A stretch of 64,000 bases of DNA from Oceanobacillus jeddahensis (GCF_000750635.1 NZ_CCDM010000004.1:62001-126000), one strand, 5' to 3'; counted from the first letter of the stretch, positions 18,789 to 28,903 are shown. The notes: generated by a model not told the origin, from the letters alone. A program made the numbers and translations.

Positions 18789-19730
18789 GTGATAATGAAA
18801 AAATTAAAACTATTATTTATGACGCGCGATGATCAATCATACACTGTTCCTGCTTCGTATTATTTTATCCAGGAACTTCAACAAATAACGGATTTATATG
18901 TATCTCATCAATCCGGAAATATCAGGGAGATTGTTGATTCTATCCCTTTTGAACCGGATTTTATCTATTTTAATGATTATCTTGATAATGGCTCTCCTGT
19001 CATTACAGGCCTAAAAGATTTAAATATCCCTTTTGCAGTCGGCTTCCACGACTTGCACTTTCGAAAACCTTTAAGAAAAGCAATGATTGAAAAAGAAAAT
19101 ATTCAGCATGTGTTCACTTTTTACCGCGATAAGTTTAAACAATGGTATCCGGAATTCGCCTCTCGTATGCACTGGCTCCCTCATCATGCGCATGACGCTA
19201 TCTATCAGGATTATCAATTGGTAAAAGATAAAAACATTCTATTAACAGGCTCCGTACTAGAAGATTTTTATCCTCTGCGTGCAACGATGCAAATGCGGCT
19301 GAAAAATAGACCTGATTTTGTCCACTTGCCTCACCCTGGTTACCGAAGGATTAAAGAAGATGAAAAAAATGTCTTTGTCGGGAAAGATTATGCCAAAGAG
19401 CTGAATCGTTCGAAAATTGTTTTAACCTGTGACTCTGTTTTTAAGTACCCCTTAATGAAATATTTCGAGATCACCGCTTGCAATGCTTTGCTGCTAGCCA
19501 GTTATTCAAAAGAATTAGGTGATTTAGGCTTTATCCCCGGTGTGAATTTTGTTGCCATCGATGAGCTCTGTTTTGAAGAAAAGATTGATTATTACCTGAA
19601 CCATGAAGAAGAAAGGAAACAAATCGCCCGTAACGGTATGGAGTTGACAAGAGAACGGCATACAACTAAAATACGTGCCCGGCAATTTTTAACGGAAATA
19701 GTAGCTATTGTAAAGCAATCATCCCTCTGA
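18789..19730 (+). CDS. CgeB-like glycosyltransferase
   Basis: Resembles CgeB, a spore-maturation protein in B. subtilis, with a GT-B style fold and a C-terminal Glyco_trans_1_2 type region. Seen: LPHPGY near residue 180 and FEITACNALLLASY near 230, the donor-binding end. 313 residues, starting at GTG 18789 or ATG 18795 behind AGAGG. It is most similar to the gene at 28970. Its operon neighbours suggest work on the same spore glycan. Confidence 0.78.
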   Translation: MIMKKLKLLFMTRDDQSYTVPASYYFIQELQQITDLYVSHQSGNIREIVDSIPFEPDFIYFNDYLDNGSPVITGLKDLNIPFAVGFHDLHFRKPLRKAMIEKENIQHVFTFYRDKFKQWYPEFASRMHWLPHHAHDAIYQDYQLVKDKNILLTGSVLEDFYPLRATMQMRLKNRPDFVHLPHPGYRRIKEDEKNVFVGKDYAKELNRSKIVLTCDSVFKYPLMKYFEITACNALLLASYSKELGDLGFIPGVNFVAIDELCFEEKIDYYLNHEEERKQIARNGMELTRERHTTKIRARQFLTEIVAIVKQSSL

Positions 19731-19956
19731 TAACTATCAAAATATGATCTTCAAGGATAAATACGAGGAGCAAAAGAACTCTCAAATTTATCCGATATCA
19801 CCAGCTTGCAGACAAGTCCTCTCTCTCTTCATCCGCTCCCTGCTTATTTCTACATATTTCCTTCCAAAACAAGATAAGCATACATTCCCTTATTTCAATG
19901 AAACATACATTGTTAAAGCAAATAGTAAACTTGATCTTAAACAAAAGGCAGGTCGA

Positions 19957-20850
19957 ATGATTATGGAGCAGAAAAAGCTCTTAATGTGTTACGGAAAAAC
20001 TTCCTTCACCCCTGGACGATACTTGGAGGATGCTTTTCGAAATATCGGAGTAAAGGTGGATGTGTATACATCATCTATCGACTTTTCTAAGGTTGCGCTT
20101 GAAGAATATGTCGCAGTTTTATTCGTTGAAAGCCCTTCTGTTCCCGCAGTGAGCGTAAAGCAGATAGATCTTGTAACCATTCCGAAGATTTTTTGGATTC
20201 ACCATGGAGAGAACCGGCTGAAGACCAATAAAAGTTTAGCCCGGCTTTACCAGCCGGACCTTATTTTAATGGCGCATTCTTTACATTTAGCAAACCATTT
20301 CTCTGCGCCGGTCAAATTTTTTCCATTTGCGATGGCAACAGATATTTTTAATGATCATACACCGCTTCAAGACAGACCCGTAGATATTACGTCCGTCGGT
20401 ACATTAGATCCTGTCTTATACCAAAAACGGATACGAGCTATTAAAAAAATGAAAGAGACGTTTCATGAAACTTATCGACTTTCCTTCCATAAACGGGTTT
20501 TCTTACATGATTTAGCGAAAACATATGGTCAATCGAAGCTCGTCATCAATCATGCAGCAGATACCATAAAGAGCCTGAATATGCGTATTTTTGAAGGGAT
20601 TGGCTGCGGCTCTTTACTGCTAACTGATATTGTTCCTAAGCTGGATACGCTGCTTGAAGACGGAAAGCATCTGGTTCTTTTTGATTCTCATCAGGACCTT
20701 TTGGAAAAAATTGAATATTATCTAACACATGTCGATGAAGCACAACGCATTGCCTCTGCCGGCTATCAGCATCTTTTGACATACCATACCTATGAACACC
20801 GCGCCAAAACATTATTAAGCTGGGTGGAGAAAGGAATACATTCCTTTTGA
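19957..20850 (+). CDS. CgeB-like glycosyltransferase
   Basis: About 298 residues from ATG 19957 (or 19963) after GCAGGT. The upstream in-frame extension to 19744 is poorly protein-like and is probably untranslated. Seen: a GRYLEDAF segment, WIHHGE, and the C-terminal RIFEGIGCGSLLLTD donor-site motif typical of CgeB/Glyco_trans_1_2. It is the last plus-strand gene before a shared terminator. Confidence 0.75.
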   Translation: MIMEQKKLLMCYGKTSFTPGRYLEDAFRNIGVKVDVYTSSIDFSKVALEEYVAVLFVESPSVPAVSVKQIDLVTIPKIFWIHHGENRLKTNKSLARLYQPDLILMAHSLHLANHFSAPVKFFPFAMATDIFNDHTPLQDRPVDITSVGTLDPVLYQKRIRAIKKMKETFHETYRLSFHKRVFLHDLAKTYGQSKLVINHAADTIKSLNMRIFEGIGCGSLLLTDIVPKLDTLLEDGKHLVLFDSHQDLLEKIEYYLTHVDEAQRIASAGYQHLLTYHTYEHRAKTLLSWVEKGIHSF

Positions 20851-20930
20851 CAACCTACTTTTTTGCATTGGAAGGTCTGTATTTTTACAGAAGCATTTCA
20901 TCGAAGTAAACATGTTAACTTGCTCAGCAT

Positions 20931-20979
20931 AAAAAAACTGCCGGTTCTTTGATGACTCAAGTGGACCGGCAGTTTTTTT
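20931..20979. terminator. Bidirectional terminator between convergent genes
   Basis: A perfect 15-bp stem (20931-20945 with 20965-20979), A-rich on one side and T-rich on the other, serving the CgeB-like gene on the left and the pyruvyltransferase on the right. Confidence 0.92.
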
Positions 20980-20983
20980 GTTT

Positions 20984-22036
20984 TTATAATCCATCTTCAG
21001 TAAATATTTTTTCAATCTGTGCACCATATATTTGTTGCTTTTCCCTATATTCTTTCCTTATCTTATCTGCTTCTTGCATCGTTGCATCTGCCAGTTTGAT
21101 CAGTCTTTTATTTATTTGTTCCTCACTCGTTGACAGAACCAGATGATCCAGACCTAAGGATGCAAACAAATCAAATACTTTAAACCGGTAACCTAAAGCT
21201 ACAGCGGGCACTCCTGCTGACAAAGAGAGTAAGTTAGGATGAAGTTTGAAATTAATTGTTAACGAACAGATGGAGAGTTTCTTCATCAGCTCCTGCTCTG
21301 TATATAATTTCTTTTCAAACAACACTTTTTCCGGTTTATCGATTAATTTATATAACCGCTGGCATGCTGGAAAATCCTCACTCCATACAGCATAAATAAA
21401 AACCTTATACCCTTCCGAAATCCATTGCTTTGCTGCTTCAGCCAACTGTCTTTCTATATCCTTCTCTTTATTACCGTATAAATTGTTCATCGTTGTTCCC
21501 CAATTGATTCCGATACACTTTTCTTTTTGGACAGCAGCTTGATTCGATTCTAATAATAATCCGGGGTCGCCAATAACCGGAACGTCTGATACTCCGGTTA
21601 ACGTTTCCAGCACTTTTTTCGTATAAGGCCCTCTGACGCCAACAAAATCAGCCTGTAAAAATACTTCACGCAGCTGTGCTATCTCTTCTCCCTTAAAACG
21701 TTGGATAGCAGGCACCTTTTCCCCTTCCTGCATTGCGTACAGTGCAGCTTCCGGAATACGGTCAATCCCGCTTCCCCAGATACAGACTTTCTTTTTCATT
21801 TTAATTGCGCGATATAAAAGCTGGATGTAGGTTGGCGCAATTAAAGAGCCTCCTCCTAAAACAATAATATCATAGCGCTCTAAATGCTGGATGTTCACGC
21901 CAGGCAGAGAAGGTACAATCGTTATTTGACCGGACCCAAAATACTTACCTGCTCGATCACGAAATAGATTCCATAACAAATCGTCTCCCAGATTTCGATA
22001 ACCGATCCAGCCAATGTATAAAATCGTTTTATTCAT
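20984..22036 (-). CDS. Polysaccharide pyruvyl transferase family protein (paralogue)
   Basis: 350 residues, homologous to the gene at 17691: ILYIGWIGYRNLGDDL, VLGGGSL, WGSGIDR and FKLHPNLLSL are shared in order. It probably adds pyruvate to a different sugar, or acts in an analogous step. The start is the ATG 22036, 8 bases after AAGGTG; a GTG nine bases upstream is too close to that site. It follows the GT2-TPR paralogue at 22107. Confidence 0.83.
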   Translation of the reverse strand: MNKTILYIGWIGYRNLGDDLLWNLFRDRAGKYFGSGQITIVPSLPGVNIQHLERYDIIVLGGGSLIAPTYIQLLYRAIKMKKKVCIWGSGIDRIPEAALYAMQEGEKVPAIQRFKGEEIAQLREVFLQADFVGVRGPYTKKVLETLTGVSDVPVIGDPGLLLESNQAAVQKEKCIGINWGTTMNNLYGNKEKDIERQLAEAAKQWISEGYKVFIYAVWSEDFPACQRLYKLIDKPEKVLFEKKLYTEQELMKKLSICSLTINFKLHPNLLSLSAGVPAVALGYRFKVFDLFASLGLDHLVLSTSEEQINKRLIKLADATMQEADKIRKEYREKQQIYGAQIEKIFTEDGL

Positions 22037-22106
22037 GCTGTACACACCTTTGTTTAAATTTCACACCACCCATTTCGTATGATTTCTTTTTCTGTATTTT
22101 AAGCTT

Positions 22107-23195
22107 TTAGCTGTTCTTTTCCTTATATTCTTTAAAAAACCTTTCATTATATTTCACCTGGCTGTCATGCGGCCGATAGTATTTTGCTTTTTGATTATGC
22201 GCTTCAGCCAATTCCTTTTCTCCTGCCTGCCAATAACAGACACAAAGCTGAAGATGCGGGTACCACGTTGCATAGCTTTGCTGCTGAAATCCCTGATGAT
22301 CATCTGTTTCGATTTCTGTTGCCAAACGGTACCAAATAATAGCTTTTCGGAATAAATTCCTTCCCTTATATAAATCCCCAATCCGGCAGGAAACCTCAGG
22401 CCTTGGAACATCATAGGAAATAGACAGCGCCAGCGCCTCAATCTCTTTTTCCGGATTTCCCAGTACCCGGTAACATGCAGCCATATTGATACAGGCACGA
22501 ATTTCATCTTCCACCCAGCCTTTCCTGGTGGCTAAAAACTCCCGGTAATAAATCACCGCCTTCTGATAGAAACTGTGATCCTTTAATTCATTTGCATAAT
22601 AAAATAAATCTCTTGGGCTGAATTCTTCTCCCCTCTCTAATCTTTTTTCATATATTTTTAAATTACGGTCATTTGCTGTGTTTGGATCGGATTTATCTCT
22701 CTTACAATGCGTTACAGCAATATCGGATGAGATAATATTTCCATAAACCTCTAAATATTCATGAACCGGGCCGATCCATTTGAAGTTCCGGTCCCGTTTT
22801 ACCAGGCGATTTCTTCGATAGCTGAAGGTTGGATTATCAAATTCATCAAAGGCAATATGATACAGCATCGAAACAGCATCCACCGATTCATCCAGCTCAT
22901 CCTTCAGCTTTTTAAATTTTTTCTGATCTGCTTCTTGCAGCACATCATCTGCATCCAGCCATAGAATATAAGGAGAAGTCGCCTGTTTGAAAGCAAAATT
23001 TCGGGCAGCCGAAAAGTCATCAATCCATTTAAAATCCATTACTTTATCTGTATACTCCCCAGCAATTTGCTTCGTTTTATCCGTTGACCCTGTATCGACA
23101 ATGATGATTTCATCACAGATGTTCTTGATGCTTTCCAAACATTGGCGCAGCACTTCCTCTTCATTTTTCACAATCATGCAAAGACTTATTTTCAC
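22107..23195 (-). CDS. GT2 glycosyltransferase with TPR-like C-terminus (paralogue)
   Basis: About 362 residues from GTG 23195, placed after GGTGGTG. Seen: KISLCMIVKNEE, DTGSTDKT, LDADDVLQ and a long helical tail with FSPRDLFYYANEL. Homologous to 16655. Together with 20984 it repeats the pair GT2-TPR plus pyruvyltransferase in mirror orientation. Confidence 0.85.
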   Translation of the reverse strand: MKISLCMIVKNEEEVLRQCLESIKNICDEIIIVDTGSTDKTKQIAGEYTDKVMDFKWIDDFSAARNFAFKQATSPYILWLDADDVLQEADQKKFKKLKDELDESVDAVSMLYHIAFDEFDNPTFSYRRNRLVKRDRNFKWIGPVHEYLEVYGNIISSDIAVTHCKRDKSDPNTANDRNLKIYEKRLERGEEFSPRDLFYYANELKDHSFYQKAVIYYREFLATRKGWVEDEIRACINMAACYRVLGNPEKEIEALALSISYDVPRPEVSCRIGDLYKGRNLFRKAIIWYRLATEIETDDHQGFQQQSYATWYPHLQLCVCYWQAGEKELAEAHNQKAKYYRPHDSQVKYNERFFKEYKEKNS

Positions 23196-23552
23196 TACAT
23201 TCACACCACCAATACACAAGATATAATAATATATGTAATGGAAGGGTTATCGGAAACAAGGAATGGAAAAATGGTTGTATGATGAACTTTTTGGTTAACT
23301 ATATAGCTTGAAATTAATATTTTTCCTTTTGATGCTCGCTATGGAAAAACACTACGCTAGTACTGTGCTTAATCTTAAGACGAATTACTTTATTTTTAAG
23401 CATAAAAGACAGTGCTATTAATTCAATTTATATAGGTAACTCAACTTTTGCACCTTAAAAAGTAGCTTTATTTCCATAGAAACAGGAGTTGGTTGTTCCT
23501 CCTCTACATTAGTTGACAAATGTGAGGAGGAACAGTGTAAGGCGACCGCTGC

Positions 23553-23670
23553 GGCGGACCGTTTTGCTTTCCTAGGGGCACGCTCTTCAGCTAACTTTTG
23601 CCAAGAAGAACGCTTGGCAAAAGTGGATCTTCAGATGGTGCTGATCCCTCAGGAGTCAAAACGGTCCGCC
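23553..23670. repeat. Structured intergenic repeat, type 2, copy 1
   Basis: GC-rich nested inverted repeat in an AT-rich gap. The outer arms of 14 bp are at 23553-23566 and 23657-23670; the inner arms of 12 bp are at 23594-23605 and 23613-23624. It shares the words CTTCAGCTAAC and GTGGATCTTCAG with copy 2. Confidence 0.8.
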
Positions 23671-23934
23671 TCCGCTAGTTGGGTATTCCATATTGGTGAA
23701 ATAGTTGAACAACTAAAAGGTAGATCAGACAGAACTGATTTTCGTGGTGTATGGTAAAAATGTTCAGCAATTATTCCTTTCTGTACATTAAGGCTATGCA
23801 CGATATTAATAACCCTGTTGTCATGATTTGAACTGCTAAATCAACCATTTGAAACACCAGAAGAATTGTTTATTTAGGCTCAAAAGCGATTACTTCATCG
23901 AACTTCAGCAAGATGTTATTTCTTCCAAACGTTG

Positions 23935-24095
23935 TAGCATCCTATTAGAGCGCAGGCCAACCACGGAGACTCCTATGGGAACAGGGCGAGCTGAAGATCC
24001 ACTTGAAAAGCGGTCTTCTTTTCAAGTTAGCTGAAGCCGTCCCCATGGAAAGCGGAGTGGTTGGCCGGAGCGGCGCTATACACAATCACCAATTC
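23935..24095. repeat. Structured intergenic repeat, type 2, copy 2 (inverted)
   Basis: Same family as copy 1 but in the opposite orientation. Outer arms GGCCAACCAC and GTGGTTGGCC are at 23955-23964 and 24057-24066; the inner 10-bp hairpin is at 24001-24010 and 24018-24027. The rest of 23196-24394 (about 1.2 kb) holds no gene I can support. Confidence 0.8.
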
Positions 24096-24324
24096 CATAA
24101 TGGCCGGATATTTAACCAAAAGCAAGCATGATAATGGAAATCAGATAGCAAGATATATATGCTTATTCTTAGGTGCAAAAGTTGAGTAGGTAACAATTAA
24201 ATAAGAATAATCTCATATATATAAAGGGAAACTTTTCTAATCTTGAATACACTAGATAGTTTTTTTACTATCTATCTGTAAACAATAGAATATTTAAAAA
24301 TTCATTAACTTGACAACATTTATA

Positions 24325-24365
24325 ATCGTAGTCTTAGCCCCAGCCAGTTACACTGCGATAAATAA
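24325..24365 (+). repeat. Remnant of the structured repeat family
   Basis: A short piece reading TAATCGTAGTC...CCAGCCAGTTACACTGCGATAAA. It matches the right end of the partial copy at 54129, so it is a second copy of the same truncated variant. Confidence 0.55.
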
Positions 24366-24394
24366 AAATACCATAAAAGAACGGAGGCTTTCGA

Positions 24395-25666
24395 TTGAAG
24401 GATATCACTGCAATACTTGTTTTTTATTCTGATGCAGCTGCCATTCGTAAAGCTTTACAATCTCTAAAAAGAATTGACGACAGATTACATGCTGTTATTG
24501 TTCTCCAGGAACAAGCCAAGTCTTTTACTGGAGCGATAAACGAAATGCCTTCTGAGCAATTGCAATATATTACATGGAATGACCCCGGGAAAACATTGAA
24601 TGACGTGATTCAAAAAATCAACAGTTCCTATGTATTATTTCTTCATGATACAGATTATCTTTCCCCTGCCATTCAAGCTAATTCCCTTCACCTTTCCCAA
24701 TCAGAACCATTTTTAACAACGAACTTCTACAGTCGCAACATTGCTGTTCACCGTCCATTCCTTGTGTCTACATCTTTTCTGAAAAAGCAGCCCTTTCTAT
24801 TAAACTCCCAGCTGCCTTTTAAGGAGGCTCTCTTGCCTGCCTGGCTTTTTGATAAATCCACTTCACAGAAGCTCTGTAAAGAAGACCTGGTGCTGCAGTC
24901 AAAAAGAAATAACTCTGCCAATATACTGGAAAAGCAAACATTTATGCACAAGTACCAGCTGAAGAAAATCCAAACGGCAAATCCCAGTCTGTCTGTCGTT
25001 CTTTCCAATTATAATATGGAGCAATATGCGGAAACAGCGGTTGTCTCCTGCCTGCTTCAAAATACGCTGCCGGAGCAGGTGCTGATTATGGATGACGGCT
25101 CAACAGATAACTCTTATTATCGGCTGAAGCAGTGGGACGATGGAAAACTGGTGAGGGTTTTTGAAAAAGAGAATGAGGGAAAGGCAATCGCTTTGAACCG
25201 TTTATTGCCTTACGTTACGTCTGACTTCATTTTAGAACTCGATGCTGACGATTGGCTGGATCCGGATGCCATTTCCGTGATGAAAAAACTTTTAGCAGTC
25301 CTTTCAGAGGATACAGCTGTATTATACGGGAATCTGCGAAAGTGGAAGCAACTGGCAGGTGATGTGCTCTACAAAGGTGTAGCAAAAGGGAAGCCTGTCA
25401 ATGGAAGAGCGGGATTGCTTTCTTATCATTTTCCTTTGGGACCAAGGATTTATCGTACTTCTGCTTTAAAAGAAGCCGGCGGATTTCCAGTAATGACATT
25501 TAAAGACGGAAAACTTTATGAGGATGTCAGTGTGTTAAATCAATTAATTAAGCATAACCGATTCCAATATCATGATTTCACGGTATATAATGTACGGGAA
25601 CATAAAAAAAGCATCACCAAAACCCATCGTGCCGACTGGGATGCATTTTTAAAATCGCTGCAATAA
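24395..25666 (+). CDS. cgeD: CgeD-like spore maturation glycosyltransferase
   Basis: 423 residues, the length and layout of B. subtilis CgeD. A divergent N-terminal half begins DITAILVFYSD, and a GT2 domain starts near residue 200 (LSVVLSNYNMEQYAE) with MDDGSTDNS, LDADDWLD and a late EDV. Starts with TTG, 7 bases after CGGAGG. It stands alone between the repeat-filled gap and a terminator. In B. subtilis the cge genes act late in the mother cell and alter the spore surface. The family is firm; orthology is probable. Confidence 0.78.
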   Translation: MKDITAILVFYSDAAAIRKALQSLKRIDDRLHAVIVLQEQAKSFTGAINEMPSEQLQYITWNDPGKTLNDVIQKINSSYVLFLHDTDYLSPAIQANSLHLSQSEPFLTTNFYSRNIAVHRPFLVSTSFLKKQPFLLNSQLPFKEALLPAWLFDKSTSQKLCKEDLVLQSKRNNSANILEKQTFMHKYQLKKIQTANPSLSVVLSNYNMEQYAETAVVSCLLQNTLPEQVLIMDDGSTDNSYYRLKQWDDGKLVRVFEKENEGKAIALNRLLPYVTSDFILELDADDWLDPDAISVMKKLLAVLSEDTAVLYGNLRKWKQLAGDVLYKGVAKGKPVNGRAGLLSYHFPLGPRIYRTSALKEAGGFPVMTFKDGKLYEDVSVLNQLIKHNRFQYHDFTVYNVREHKKSITKTHRADWDAFLKSLQ

Positions 25667-25700
25667 CGATGATACAGCATAATAATTACCAGCTGCTTTA

Positions 25701-25735
25701 AAAATGCAGGTGCTTCCCTCAGCACCTGCATTTTT
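25701..25735. terminator. Bidirectional terminator
   Basis: A 14-bp stem (25701-25714 with 25721-25734) with A and T tracts, between the convergent CgeD-like and GT61 genes. Confidence 0.9.
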
Positions 25736-25748
25736 GAAATTCTTCTGA

Positions 25749-26849
25749 CTAACCTATCCCTTCAGCCTTCAAAATCTCTCCTATTTTCTTCACATCCACT
25801 ACCAGATTTTTAATCACTTCATGTTCTGTAGATACTGGATTTGCATTCCGGCACTTTAGAAAACGATAATCCAAGTCCAAGTATTGTCCAATTTTTATGA
25901 ATTCATCTGAGGTAGCTGTGAATAACTGAATAATTTTGGTCCCCGGCTGACAGAACATCAAATTTGCAAGTCCGGCGCCATTGGGGCTTATAATCACTTC
26001 TGCTGAAGAAAAAATATCGATTTGCTCCTCTACCGTTAATTTGCTCAGTACAACTTTTTTAAATCCTTTTTTAGCCAAAAGTTCCATAAGTTTTCCTTCG
26101 TTGGCCACCTTTCTCCACGAAGCATCTTCACGGCTGATATAAATACGTTTATCGTGATTTGTGGATTTGTTGCTCTCCCCCTTCAAAAATACACTTCGCA
26201 GAAATTCAATTGTCCATTTTACACACGTCCCTGCATTGAATGGCACGGATGGCAAAATCAACTGTTCCGCTTGCACATGCATCCCCGGCATAAGCTGTAA
26301 AACTTTACCCTCAGGGATCCCAAGCATTTTGATGGTTTCCCGCTGGAATGGCGAAGTCAGAGGAGGCAGAACATATTTATCTATCTCAAATCCGCTGAGC
26401 TGCAGTAGATGATAGCGTCCTAATGTATCATGCAGCCAATGCCAGTAATTGGTATGTCCCGCCCAAGCAAGAACACCTAATGTTCCTTCAAAAGAGGAAG
26501 CAGAAGGAATCGCATAAGACGAAATTTTCTCGAAATAACTCCAATATAAATGGAAAACCATATCGCGAAAGTATGTGTGATCAGGTGCCAGCGCATAAGC
26601 CATGCCTTCCCCTTTATCGCACATCCATACACTTCCTTTTTCTATTTTTGAAACATAGGCTTTATCAAATGTATGAATCTCCCCAAATAATGGCGGTTTG
26701 ACCCAATCCACCCATTCCGGCATATCCCCTTTTGGCAGTGTATATGTTACCGTCTCGTCTGTATAGAATTCTTGATAAACTTCATGTATATCTGCTTTAG
26801 GCGTTCTTTTTTCAATCCAATCTTTTGTATGAATAGATAAATCGGCCAT
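25749..26849 (-). CDS. Glycosyltransferase family 61 protein
   Basis: 366 residues resembling the GT61/DUF563 family. Seen: the central NYWHWLHDTLGRYHLL motif near 140, RIYISREDASWRKVANE near 245, and the late ISPNGAGLANLMFC motif. The start is ATG 26849 after AAAGGGGATG. It is divergently placed from CapF. Probably transfers a sugar onto the spore glycan; acceptor and donor are unknown. Confidence 0.82.
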   Translation of the reverse strand: MADLSIHTKDWIEKRTPKADIHEVYQEFYTDETVTYTLPKGDMPEWVDWVKPPLFGEIHTFDKAYVSKIEKGSVWMCDKGEGMAYALAPDHTYFRDMVFHLYWSYFEKISSYAIPSASSFEGTLGVLAWAGHTNYWHWLHDTLGRYHLLQLSGFEIDKYVLPPLTSPFQRETIKMLGIPEGKVLQLMPGMHVQAEQLILPSVPFNAGTCVKWTIEFLRSVFLKGESNKSTNHDKRIYISREDASWRKVANEGKLMELLAKKGFKKVVLSKLTVEEQIDIFSSAEVIISPNGAGLANLMFCQPGTKIIQLFTATSDEFIKIGQYLDLDYRFLKCRNANPVSTEHEVIKNLVVDVKKIGEILKAEGIG

Positions 26850-27015
26850 ATATACATCCCCTTTTTCAATTAACAACCTTGCCTATGCCCTATTTTTTCA
26901 CATTTCGCCACATACTCCATAATATGTAGAAAAGTATTCAGAAGTGTTGAGCAATCGTCCAACTATTGCAACTGACTGGATCATCGCATGGGTAATAGAA
27001 ACAGGAGGATAAAAC

Positions 27016-28158
27016 ATGCTAAACGTAACCGTAACCGGTGCAGGCGGATTTATCGGTAAGAATCTGATTGCTAGACTGCATAGGGAAAAAGGAGTCTTCG
27101 TCAAACAATTTCATCACGGAGACGACTTGTCATTACTGCACGAGTATTTAAACGATACGGATGTTATCTGTCATTTGGCAGGAGTGAACAGACCGCAAAA
27201 TAGCGAAGAGTTTGCAAGAGTTAATAGAGGGTTGACGGAATCTATTGTTACCTATTTAAAAGAACATCAAAAAACACCGAAAATTATTTTTTCGTCATCC
27301 ATTCAAGCAGCAGGTGATACTCCTTATGGTTTGAGTAAAAAAGCTGCGGAAGACGTGCTTAAAACTTATCATATGGAGACCGGTGCAGATGTGTGCCTTT
27401 ACCGTTTACCAGGCGTCTTCGGCAAGTGGTGCAAGCCGCATTATAATTCAGTGGTTGCTACCTTTTGCCATGAAATTTCCCACGATAAAGACATTGAAAT
27501 CCATGACGCGGACAAAGAGCTTGAACTCGTATATATTGACGATGTTATAGACCGTTTTATAGATTGTCTGGATCAAAAAAAGCCGGAAAAAACGCTCTAT
27601 TATTCTATTCATCCATCCTTTCATACAACGGTTGGTGAGCTAGCCCATAAACTCTACGAACTAAAGAACATACGGGAATCACTGATCATACCGGACTTGT
27701 CTGATAAATGGACGAAATACCTTTATACGACCTATCTCTCTTATTTAGAAACGGATAACTTATCTTATGCATTACCTGTCCATCGAGACGCGAGAGGAAG
27801 TTTAACCGAATTAATCAAATCACACCAGGCCGGGCAAGTTTTTATATCCACATCTCGCAAGGGTGTCATAAGAGGGAACCATTATCACCATACAAAGGTA
27901 GAAAAATTCTGTCTTATCAAAGGAGAGGCAATCATTACATTAAGGAAGATTGATTCTGATAAATTAATCACCTGTCATGTTACAGATCAAAACATGGAAA
28001 TCGTAGACATCCCTCCAGGGTATACACATTCCATTGAAAACGTATCCGATGACGAAATGATTGTTTTGTTTTGGGCCAATGAATTATTTGATCCGGAGAA
28101 CCCGGATACGATCTCCTTACATGTACAGCCGAATACAACGGATGAAAAGAAAGGATGA
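27016..28158 (+). CDS. capF: CapF/WbjC-like reductase with C-terminal cupin
   Basis: Bifunctional enzyme of UDP-N-acetyl-L-fucosamine synthesis. In the known pathway it reduces UDP-2-acetamido-2,6-dideoxy-L-arabino-hexulose to UDP-N-acetyl-L-pneumosamine. Residues 1-250 are a short-chain epimerase/reductase: GAGGFIGKN, catalytic SSS near 94 and YGLSKK. Residues 255-375 are a cupin with GNHYHHTKVEKF and GYTHSIEN, whose histidines bind Zn. 380 residues. AGGAGG precedes the ATG. Its stop lies 7 bases before the sulfotransferase start, so they share a transcript. Confidence 0.87.
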   Translation: MLNVTVTGAGGFIGKNLIARLHREKGVFVKQFHHGDDLSLLHEYLNDTDVICHLAGVNRPQNSEEFARVNRGLTESIVTYLKEHQKTPKIIFSSSIQAAGDTPYGLSKKAAEDVLKTYHMETGADVCLYRLPGVFGKWCKPHYNSVVATFCHEISHDKDIEIHDADKELELVYIDDVIDRFIDCLDQKKPEKTLYYSIHPSFHTTVGELAHKLYELKNIRESLIIPDLSDKWTKYLYTTYLSYLETDNLSYALPVHRDARGSLTELIKSHQAGQVFISTSRKGVIRGNHYHHTKVEKFCLIKGEAIITLRKIDSDKLITCHVTDQNMEIVDIPPGYTHSIENVSDDEMIVLFWANELFDPENPDTISLHVQPNTTDEKKG

Positions 28159-28165
28159 TAAGCTC

Positions 28166-28903
28166 GTGTCAACAAATGAAAAATATGAATGTCAGGAAGA
28201 CGATATCTGTCTTGTAGCTTACCCAAAATCAGGGAATAATTTCTTATTATTTCTTATCGCCACATTATTATATCGGAAGAAAATGGACTGGGCTACCAAA
28301 GGCATCACGGTCCAAAATGCGTCAAGCGCCCCCATTGCAAACTTGCCTTCCCCGCATCTTGTATGGAGTCATGAAAGCTACGATGCTTCTTACCCGAAAG
28401 TCATTTACCTGGTAAGGGATCCGAGAGATGTGGTCATTTCCTATTACCATCATTTCCAGAAATATCATGGCGACAAACGCGATTTTGATACTTTTTTTGA
28501 CGCCTTTATGAATGGGGATATCACTCCGGGAAAATGGGACACACAAATTGAAAGCTGGTTAGCTAATCAAGAAAAAGTGAAAAATGGTTTTCTACTGGTG
28601 AAATATGAAGATCTTCTTGAGGCCCCCGCGAAAGAAGCGAAACGAATCACCACCTTCTTAAACGTGGACAGAACTGAACAAGAAATCAACGAAGCTGTGC
28701 ATTGGGCCTCCTTTGATAATATGAAAGCATTGGAACAGAAACAAAAAGAACATTTAAATGGTTCTTCAAAGTTTGTAAATCATGCGCTTCCATTTGTAAG
28801 AGAAGGCAAGGCAAATAAATGGAAATCTGTTTTAAGCCAAGATCAGCAGCAGCAAATTCATCAATCCTTTAGTAAAACGTTATCCAAACTGAGGTACAAA
28901 TAA
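28166..28903 (+). CDS. PAPS-dependent sulfotransferase
   Basis: Transfers sulfate from PAPS to a hydroxyl or amine, most likely on a glycan here. All key sites are visible in 245 residues: the 5'-phosphosulfate loop YPKSGNN at 19-25, the likely catalytic His69 in WSHE, and the 3'-phosphate motif RDPRDVVIS at 84-92. The late GKANKWK resembles the family's RxGxxGxWK. The start is GTG 28166, behind AAAGGATGA; an in-frame ATG at 28142 lies within capF. It is soluble, with no signal peptide. The Sat/CysC/CysQ operon at 31566-35976 can supply its donor. Confidence 0.88.
   Translation: MSTNEKYECQEDDICLVAYPKSGNNFLLFLIATLLYRKKMDWATKGITVQNASSAPIANLPSPHLVWSHESYDASYPKVIYLVRDPRDVVISYYHHFQKYHGDKRDFDTFFDAFMNGDITPGKWDTQIESWLANQEKVKNGFLLVKYEDLLEAPAKEAKRITTFLNVDRTEQEINEAVHWASFDNMKALEQKQKEHLNGSSKFVNHALPFVREGKANKWKSVLSQDQQQQIHQSFSKTLSKLRYK

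Noticed and set aside
19744-19956. N-terminal extension of the CgeB-like gene
   Set aside because: No ribosome site and no similarity to the paralogues; the later ATG fits the family length.
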